Shown here in pieces: positions 24,701 through 28,571 of a stretch of DNA of 28,571 nt (position 1 is the stretch's first letter; the number at the start of each line of letters is the position of its first letter). The translations under genes were made by a program, and so were the position numbers. Under the pieces are notes generated by a model. That model ran no database searches, had not been told where the DNA came from, and saw only the letters and a program-made list of their open reading frames with translations. This stretch comes from Coprobacillus sp. CAG:826 (lineage in GTDB: Bacteria > Bacillota_I > Bacilli_A > RFN20 > CAG-826), in the NCBI GenBank assembly GCA_000437235.1, contig FR897037.1:1-28571 (forward strand). Direction: 5' to 3'.

Positions 24701-25249
24701 TTGAATTTCGTGGGATGTACGGAATCCATCAAAGAAATGGCAAATTGGAGCGCTAGATTCAATTGCAATTAAGTGAGCAACTGGGGCTAAATCAGCGATT
24801 TCTTGAACGGAGTGTGAACAAAGCATTGTAATGCCTGTTTGACGAATGGCATAAACATCTTGGTGATCACCAAAGATGGATAAAGAACGTGTAGCTAAGG
24901 AACGAGCCGAGACATGTAAAACGGCTGGTAACAATTCGCCTACCCATTTGTAGATATTTGGAATCATCAATAATAAGCCTTGTGATGCGGTATAGGTTGT
25001 TGCAAGTGCGCCACCTTGTAAGGCACCATGCACTGTACCAGAAGCACCAGCTTCGGATTGCATTTCAACAACTTTAACAGTATTGCCGAAGAAATTTTTC
25101 TTACCTTGAGATGCATAGACATCAACAAGTTCCGCCATCGGCGAAGACGGAGTAATTGGATAAATACCCGCAACTTCTGTGAAATTATAAGAAGCTAGGG
25201 CCGCAGCGGTATTACCATCTACGGATAAAAGTGTTTTTTTAGTTTCCAT
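21713..25249 (-). CDS. nifJ: Pyruvate:ferredoxin (flavodoxin) oxidoreductase
   Basis: Oxygen-sensitive enzyme converting pyruvate and CoA to acetyl-CoA, CO2 and reduced ferredoxin or flavodoxin; central to anaerobic fermentation. It is the single-chain, fused form (about 1178 residues). Domains run in order: N-terminal pyrimidine-binding domain (GNTAAALASYNF, YPITPSSPMAE), CoA-binding and gamma domain, a two-cluster ferredoxin domain (CIQCNQCAFVCP and CVGCGLCMMQCPG), the proximal-cluster CAGCGE, and the thiamine-diphosphate site GGDGWSYDIGYGG with NTGGQSSKSS. I start at the ATG at 25249, 5 nt after TGGAGG; the frame from 25261 includes that SD. It is monocistronic, with its own palindrome-bearing promoter and terminator. 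Codon choice looks like that of a highly expressed gene. Confidence 0.97.
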   Translation of the reverse strand: METKKTLLSVDGNTAAALASYNFTEVAGIYPITPSSPMAELVDVYASQGKKNFFGNTVKVVEMQSEAGASGTVHGALQGGALATTYTASQGLLLMIPNIYKWVGELLPAVLHVSARSLATRSLSIFGDHQDVYAIRQTGITMLCSHSVQEIADLAPVAHLIAIESSAPICHFFDGFRTSHEIQNVEFVDDEEWKKLLDMDAVEAFRARALNPHTNPVTRGGAENDDIYFQGREAQNAHYEKVVEIADHYLREASRLTGRNYAPFTYYGAKDATKVIIAMGSVTETCTEVIDALMAKGEKVGLVKVHLYRPFSAKHLVSVIPETVKKIAVLDRTKEMGAMGEPLYLDVVAALEQMGRKMDVLVGGRYGLSSKDTQPKHMKAVYDFLDSDHPWTNFTVGINDDVTHLSIPVDDNFHIQGHYTSCLFYGLGSDGTVSANKSSIKIIGDATHQYAQAYFAYDSRKAGGVTRSHLRFGHSPIHSTYYVENADFISCSLDTYLFKFDMIKNLKEGGTFLLNTDMTDEELIKVLPNRVKRQLAEKHARFYVINANEIAAKIGMGRHTNTTLQASFFYLNQGIMPYEEAVKWMKKFAYKSYAKKGDEVVEMNYRAIDAGAEGLREIKVDPEWASLSAVRERHMTGDDYFDSYVSIVGSLDGDTLPVSKFTEYELLDGTMRPNITYREQRSIADRVPLWHKENCIQCNQCAFVCPHATIRPFLLTEEEMAHMPAIAKDDVLDAIGPTVKGMKFRLQVSPRNCVGCGLCMMQCPGKGGVKALEMVEAKSQFDQEEAATYLYKHVEYKADKFPVTSVKGAAFLMPYTEVSGACAGCGETPYYRLASQLFGRDMMIANATGCSSIYSGSTPLTPFCTDKNGEGIAWANSLFEDNAEFGYGMRVASDYKLSQIIRIFEATKDEVEPELKTLMETWLANFKNRDLIRGMVKDLVAALKATKNEAAKEALVYERDLLDKSVWIVGGDGWSYDIGYGGVDHVLANEEDVNILVLDTEVYSNTGGQSSKSSQTGSIAKFTASGKKTAKKNLAMMAIAYGHVYVAQVSLGANPMQAIKAMKEAESYDGPSLIICYAPCANHGIKGGLSNAMRVEKAAVECGYFPIFRYDPRLEKAGKNPMQLDCKEPDFDKFHDFVMGETRFSQLPKVNPEHAQELLDKSREYARMRWNQFKRLAD

Positions 25250-25271
25250 AATTACCTCCATGTAAAACCAA

Positions 25272-25305
25272 TGTTAAGTATACTATACTTAACAAGAATT
25301 TGCAC
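25272..25305 (-). promoter_or_regulatory. nifJ: nifJ promoter with a perfect 23-bp inverted repeat
   Basis: On the minus strand -10 TATACT (25277-25282) has GTGCAA 17 nt upstream (3 of 6). A perfect 10-3-10 inverted repeat, arms TGTTAAGTAT and ATACTTAACA (25272-25294), covers the -10 and half the spacer. Its outer ends, TTGTTAA and TTAACA, look like Rex half-sites, but they are 11 nt apart instead of the usual 4. Position fits repression of nifJ. Confidence 0.75.
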
Positions 25306-25336
25306 TAATCTATGAAAAAAAAGATAAGTTTTCATG

Positions 25337-25361
25337 AAAAAAAAGTCGACGAATCGACTTT
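25337..25361 (-). terminator. Terminator of the Rex-like gene
   Basis: On the minus strand AAAGTCGA and TCGACTTT pair around a UUCG loop (25342-25361), followed by a U run. It overlaps the stop codon and separates this gene from the nifJ promoter. Confidence 0.88.
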
Positions 25362-25788
25362 ATTTTTTCTTTGCTTTTTTTCTTTCTTTTTCTTCTAAGA
25401 TAATTAACTTTTTTAAAAGCTTTAAATCCTTATCGCTTAATGTAGCATTTTTATCCACTAATCCACCAGTTGTCATCTTTTCATAAATGAAAGAAGAGAT
25501 GGATTCATAGTGGCTAATTTCTTTTTTGGTAATACGAATTGGTTTATTTATCTTCGGTGTTTCTTCTTCTAAAACTACCAATTCTTTTTCTAATTGAGGA
25601 AGCAAATCTTTCACATTATAATTCATATCCATGGGAATCATGGGATCAAAATAAGAAAGATAATCAGCAATGACTTCAGGATAGATACCAATATAATTAG
25701 ACAAATCTTCACAGGTCATTACTTTTTTCTTTTCCTTTTTCATAGCGGAAATATATTTTTTTAACATGGTTTTATTAAGTTTCTTCAT
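25360..25788 (-). CDS. Truncated Rex-like winged-helix protein lacking the NAD(H) domain
   Basis: A basic 142-residue protein. Numbered from the ATG at 25788, residues about 10-70 resemble the N-terminal winged-helix domain of the redox repressor Rex: MTCEDLSNYIGI, then DYLSYFDP, then NYNVKDLLPQLEKEL line up with the Rex pattern of SSxELA, RKDLSYFG, GYNVxxL. Rex proteins have about 210 residues, with a Rossmann domain that senses NADH; here only about 70 residues follow, with no GxGxxG, and they are Glu/Lys-rich and helical, ending KERKKAKKK. The SD AAGGAGG is 9 nt before the ATG; TTG at 25797 also opens the frame. It is transcribed from a good promoter towards nifJ, but ends in its own terminator. 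The role as a regulator is inferred. Confidence 0.7.
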   Translation of the reverse strand: MKKLNKTMLKKYISAMKKEKKKVMTCEDLSNYIGIYPEVIADYLSYFDPMIPMDMNYNVKDLLPQLEKELVVLEEETPKINKPIRITKKEISHYESISSFIYEKMTTGGLVDKNATLSDKDLKLLKKLIILEEKERKKAKKK

Positions 25789-25808
25789 ATATTTCAACCT
25801 CCTTCTTT

Positions 25809-25837
25809 ATTGTAACGAACATTGTTTTTATCTTCAA
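25809..25837 (-). promoter_or_regulatory. Promoter of the Rex-like gene
   Basis: TTGAAG (25832-25837) and TACAAT (25809-25814) are 17 nt apart on the minus strand; both match well. The start site would be about 15-20 nt before the SD-led ATG. Confidence 0.75.
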
Positions 25838-25840
25838 GGG

Positions 25841-25856
25841 GATAATCTTCATTATC
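25841..25856. promoter_or_regulatory. Inverted repeat between the divergent Rex-like gene and alr
   Basis: GATAAT and ATTATC flank CTTC in a perfect 6-4-6 repeat. It lies 3 bp upstream of the -35 of the Rex-like promoter, and its first arm, GATAAT, could be the -10 for alr on the plus strand. It could be a shared operator; chance is possible at this base composition. Confidence 0.4.
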
Positions 25857-25890
25857 AATTTCATATCTTGAATTAATGGGGATGATGAAA

Positions 25891-26904
25891 ATGCGTGCTT
25901 ATATAGAAATTAATGGTAATGCTTTAGAAAATAATTATTTGGCGATTAAAAAAGAAACGGGCAAAGATGTAATTGCCGTGATTAAAAGTAACGCTTATGG
26001 GCATGGTTTAATTGAATGCGCAAGAATATTAGCCAAAAATAAAGTACCCATGTTTGCGGTCGCTACAATAGAAGAAGCCATTGCTATAAGAAAAAGTTTA
26101 ATTTTTACCCCCATTCTACTTTTAGGTCCTTGTTTAGATTATCGAATTTTATCTTCCTATAAAATCACTGCTCTTATTTTAGGTGAAAATCATTTACAAA
26201 AGTTACTAAAATCTCCCTATCCTATTCAAGTTCATATCATGCTTGACTTAGGAATGAACCGTGAAGGCATTACTTTAGAACAATTAGACTCTGTAATAGA
26301 AAGAATCTATAAATCTAAACTACAATTAAAAGGCCTCTGTACCCATTATTCCTCTTTAGCTAACTATGAAGTAGTTCATGAAGCATTTCATCAATTACAA
26401 ACGAAATACGCTAGTATGCATCTAGTTTTCCATTCAAGTGCAACTTCTACTTATTTAAGTAATCATGACGATAATCACTTTTTTCGTATCGGTTTAGCGC
26501 TTTATGGATTAGATGAAAAACATACGCCTGTTCTCTCTTTAAAAGCACCGATCATTCGTAAAAAGTTTGTGCAACAAGGAGAAAAGGTAGGTTATGATGA
26601 AATGGGAGTTGTGGCGGAAGATGGATATATTTATACCATTGGCTTAGGTTACGCCGATGGATGGCCGAGAAATTATCGTACTTCTGCTTATTTAGGCAGT
26701 ACTCAACTTCAACAAATAGGGCAAACTTGTATGGATTATTTAATGTTATTTTCTAAAGAAAACATTGATGAAAACTCTATATTAACTATCATCGGAGAAA
26801 AGAAAACCGTTAAAATGATAGCGGAAGAACAAAACACAATTCCTTATGAAGTAACAACTCGATTAAGTATGCGTTTAAAAAGAAAAACAATATATATAAA
26901 ATAA
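25891..26904 (+). CDS. alr: Alanine racemase
   Basis: PLP-dependent racemase making D-alanine for peptidoglycan, which implies a cell wall. From the ATG at 25891 (MRAYIEINGNALENN) the PLP-lysine motif VIAVIKSNAYGHG is at residues 29-41, followed by MLDLGMNREG, CTHYSS, RIGLALYG, and the second-active-site tyrosine region GLGYADGWPR with TCMDYLM. At 337 residues it is a little short against about 370. GGGGA lies 8 nt upstream; the frame also opens at 25876, but that ATG precedes the SD. It diverges from the Rex-like gene. No typical terminator with a plus-strand U run follows. Confidence 0.94.
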   Translation: MRAYIEINGNALENNYLAIKKETGKDVIAVIKSNAYGHGLIECARILAKNKVPMFAVATIEEAIAIRKSLIFTPILLLGPCLDYRILSSYKITALILGENHLQKLLKSPYPIQVHIMLDLGMNREGITLEQLDSVIERIYKSKLQLKGLCTHYSSLANYEVVHEAFHQLQTKYASMHLVFHSSATSTYLSNHDDNHFFRIGLALYGLDEKHTPVLSLKAPIIRKKFVQQGEKVGYDEMGVVAEDGYIYTIGLGYADGWPRNYRTSAYLGSTQLQQIGQTCMDYLMLFSKENIDENSILTIIGEKKTVKMIAEEQNTIPYEVTTRLSMRLKRKTIYIK

Positions 26905-26923
26905 AAAAAGTACTTTTCAGTAC
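26903..26923 (-). terminator. Distal terminator downstream of tRNA-Lys
   Basis: On the minus strand GTACT-GAAA-AGTAC is followed by seven U (26903-26909). It lies immediately after the alr stop on the other strand and would block minus transcription from entering alr antisense. Confidence 0.75.
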
Positions 26924-27003
26924 CCACATCAATCTTATAAAAGCGGACGTTACGTCCATATATATCCACTGAATTATGGATTATGAAGGTCATACTTTGT
27001 TTT

Positions 27004-27032
27004 AAAAAAAGCATAATTTGATTCAAATCATA
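27004..27032 (-). terminator. Proximal terminator of tRNA-Lys
   Basis: On the minus strand a 9-bp stem (27024-27032 with 27012-27020, two G-U pairs) with a 3-nt loop is followed by C and seven U, starting 18 nt beyond the tRNA CCA end. Confidence 0.75.
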
Positions 27033-27049
27033 ATTCAGACATAAGCAGA

Positions 27050-27125
27050 TGGTGAACCGTATAGGATTCGAACCTATGACCCATTGATTAAGAGTCAATT
27101 GCTCTACCAGCTGAGCTAACGGTCC
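27050..27125 (-). tRNA. tRNA-Lys (CTT)
   Basis: Complete 76-nt cloverleaf with encoded CCA. Acceptor GGACCGT/ACGGTTC (one G-U), D-arm GCTC/GAGC, anticodon stem ATTGA/TCAAT with loop CTCTTAA giving anticodon CTT (reads AAG), T-arm ATAGG/CCTAT with loop TTCGAAT, discriminator A. Transcribed from its own promoter. Confidence 0.97.
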
Positions 27126-27137
27126 AAGTGCTTATAT

Positions 27138-27166
27138 ATATTATCATGTTCAACTTTGATAATCAA
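27138..27166 (-). promoter_or_regulatory. Promoter of tRNA-Lys
   Basis: TTGATT (27161-27166) and TAATAT (27138-27143) are 17 nt apart on the minus strand, placing the start about 5-7 nt before the mature tRNA. Confidence 0.8.
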
Positions 27167-27220
27167 GTTAATTTTTTAATTTCTTTTTTTATAATTTTGC
27201 TTCGTTTAGCCCATCAATAA

Positions 27221-27252
27221 AGAAAAAAGGAAATGATTTATTTTTCATTTCC
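27221..27252 (-). terminator. Terminator of the LTD-nuclease lipoprotein gene
   Basis: On the minus strand GGAAATGA and TCATTTCC pair (27245-27252 with 27229-27236), followed by UUUUUUCUUU. The stop codon lies in the loop. Confidence 0.88.
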
Positions 27253-28446
27253 CTTATATCCATCTTTTACATGGCCATTTTTATAATCCCAATAAGGATC
27301 GGTTTCACCATATTTACCATTAATATCGCCATGAATGCCTAATTGTTTCTTTTCTGCATAAAGCATTGCATTATATAAATAACTTGTATAGGAAACCCCT
27401 TTATACATCATGATATCATTAGATCCAAAAGCCACTTCACTATAGCCTCTTTTAACGACCTCAAAATTAACTAGTTTTTCATCTGCCCATACCCATGCTA
27501 AAACACGAGAGAAGGTATCTTTAATTGCTCCATTAATCGTAGTTTGAACTTTCAATTCAAGAGCAGATCTTAAAATACGATTGGTATAGTTTTTTGCTAC
27601 AATGCCAAAACGCTGAATATTGCCTTCATAACTTTCAGGTGTATCAATGTTTTGATAACGAGCTTTAGTTCCTTGCTCAATCTCTAATTTTGTAATTTCA
27701 TCAACATCGGAATATGTAAATCCAGTGGTATCTCCATCAACGTAATAAGCAACAGTAACACCCATCACACCTCCGCCGCCTAGATATTGTCCATTTTCTT
27801 GTTGAACAGAAAAAGGTGCATTCAAATCTTTTTCTTCTAACCTTGGTCCTAAAAGGAGTTCTTCTTCTGTAACGGAGGCCTCAATTGTGCCTAAATAAGA
27901 AAATTCATCGGTGTTATAGCGAATCCAATCATATTCATCAAAGGTCTTACGAGCAAATAAGAATTCTTTCTTTCGCGTCAATGTTCGATCAGTAGCGTAA
28001 TCAATGCCAAAGGAATTCCAAGTTCCTACAAGATCAATTCTTTTATTTTCCTTTTTTAACGCTAAAGGCTGTTTACCATTATAAAGAATATTATTGCTTT
28101 CTAAGCCAATAAAAATGAACCCATTAGCTTTAGCTTTTAACTCATCAGAAACTGCGTCTTTATGTACAAAAACAAAAGTTTCTTTTGCTTTTACTACACC
28201 GCTTAAACGAATATCGGATGAAATTTCTTCAGAAAATTGAATACACAAGCTATACGCATTTAAATCAATTCCTTTATCCGTATTATTATATAGTTCGACC
28301 GCTAAATCTTTTCTTTCCGTTCCATCTACGACTTCCGATATCATTAATGAGTTGGCATTTCCTTGTTGACTTGAATTACAGCCAACTAAAGTTACTGTTG
28401 ATAGAATAAAAAGGGGTAAAAAAAAGAGTTTCATTGTTTTTTTCAT
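27238..28446 (-). CDS. Surface lipoprotein with lamin-tail and thermonuclease (SNase) domains
   Basis: Predicted exported, membrane-anchored nuclease of 402 residues. The signal peptide ends in lipobox LVGC, with Cys23 lipidated. Residues about 33-165 resemble a lamin-tail domain (LMISEVVDG, VELYNNTDKGIDLNAYSL). Residues about 225-372 are a staphylococcal-nuclease fold: calcium-site Asp237 and Asp239 (YVDGDT), Arg263 and Glu271 in RYQNIDTPES, and Arg314 in SRVLAWV. The catalytic Arg/Glu/Arg set is therefore complete. YGETDPYWDYKNG follows. Likely role is to degrade environmental DNA or RNA for nucleotide uptake, by analogy with mycoplasma surface nucleases. SD GAGGTG lies 8 nt before the ATG. 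It is monocistronic. Confidence 0.9.
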   Translation of the reverse strand: MKKTMKLFFLPLFILSTVTLVGCNSSQQGNANSLMISEVVDGTERKDLAVELYNNTDKGIDLNAYSLCIQFSEEISSDIRLSGVVKAKETFVFVHKDAVSDELKAKANGFIFIGLESNNILYNGKQPLALKKENKRIDLVGTWNSFGIDYATDRTLTRKKEFLFARKTFDEYDWIRYNTDEFSYLGTIEASVTEEELLLGPRLEEKDLNAPFSVQQENGQYLGGGGVMGVTVAYYVDGDTTGFTYSDVDEITKLEIEQGTKARYQNIDTPESYEGNIQRFGIVAKNYTNRILRSALELKVQTTINGAIKDTFSRVLAWVWADEKLVNFEVVKRGYSEVAFGSNDIMMYKGVSYTSYLYNAMLYAEKKQLGIHGDINGKYGETDPYWDYKNGHVKDGYKGNEK

Positions 28447-28466
28447 AAGACTTTCACCTCGTTATT

Positions 28467-28496
28467 ATTGTAACACGCTACTACATTTTTTTCCAT
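28467..28496 (-). promoter_or_regulatory. Possible promoter of the LTD-nuclease gene
   Basis: TACAAT (28467-28472) lies about 21 nt before the ATG on the minus strand, with ATGGAA 18 nt upstream. The -10 is good, the -35 weak. Confidence 0.5.
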
Positions 28497-28497
28497 G

Positions 28498-28532
28498 AAA
28501 AAAAGGAATGCCCTTATTACGGAGCATCCCTT
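28498..28532 (-). terminator. Terminator of a gene beyond the right edge
   Basis: On the minus strand AAGGGATGC pairs with GCATTCCTT (28524-28532 with 28503-28511, one G-U), with additional CC/GG inside, followed by seven U. The 39 bases to its right are too few to identify the gene it serves. Confidence 0.8.
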
Positions 28533-28571
28533 ATTTTTAAATGGCTCTTTAAAATCTAAGGTGGAGTAATT

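Noticed and set aside
25272..25294. nifJ palindrome as a classical Rex site
   Set aside because: Half-sites resemble Rex, but the spacing is 11 nt rather than 4, so I report it only as Rex-like.
26844..27098. 84-codon minus-strand open frame
   Set aside because: It begins inside the tRNA-Lys gene, runs through two terminators and overlaps the alr 3' end.

Overview
The window looks like chromosomal DNA of an AT-rich, low-GC Gram-positive anaerobe on the Bacilli/Erysipelotrichia side of the tree, possibly a wall-bearing relative of the Mollicutes (inference). Supporting points are strong Shine-Dalgarno (SD) sites, sigma-A-like promoters, U-tract terminators, UGA used as a stop (whiA, trxB, clpP), alanine racemase (hence a cell wall), lipoprotein signals with Lgt, and pyruvate:ferredoxin oxidoreductase. 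I see no IS element, CRISPR array or phage gene. It reads as ordinary core chromosome with lineage-specific variants.

Layout. Positions 1-310 are non-coding: the terminator of the sugar operon, then one or two strong promoters firing left out of the window. Positions 311-7840 (minus) hold an alpha-glucoside-type ABC operon in transcription order: binding lipoprotein, two permeases, cytoplasmic GH13 enzyme, and an over-long MalK-type ATPase. It starts at a promoter overlaid by a 21-bp inverted repeat and is punctuated by internal hairpins. Positions 8020-8706 encode a BI-1 family membrane protein. Positions 8820-11895 (minus) hold gap-pgk-tpiA. A small membrane protein (minus) and clpP (plus) diverge around 12.65 kb. 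Positions 13296-21309 (minus) hold uvrA, lgt, ppaX-like, trxB, an M19 dipeptidase, whiA and a small XRE regulator, mostly overlapping or nearly so.

Between uvrA and nifJ lies a stand-alone small RNA gene with its own promoter and terminator that I cannot assign. nifJ follows (21713-25249). Upstream of nifJ on the same strand is a 142-residue protein that looks like the DNA-binding domain of the redox repressor Rex without its NAD(H)-binding domain, and the nifJ promoter carries a perfect 10-3-10 inverted repeat. This pair is my leading candidate for an undescribed regulatory system. alr (plus) diverges from that regulator. The right end has tRNA-Lys(CTT), a lipoprotein combining lamin-tail and thermonuclease domains, and the terminator of a gene beyond the edge.

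Functionally, imported glucans are cut in the cytosol, pass through the gap-pgk-tpiA glycolytic steps, and reach pyruvate, which NifJ oxidises to acetyl-CoA and reduced ferredoxin. The uvrA-lgt-ppaX-trxB-whiA-clpP-gap-pgk-tpi neighbourhood recalls the Bacillus subtilis hprK/yvc/clpP/gapA region, with hprK, rapZ, yvcK, crh and cggR missing from their usual places.
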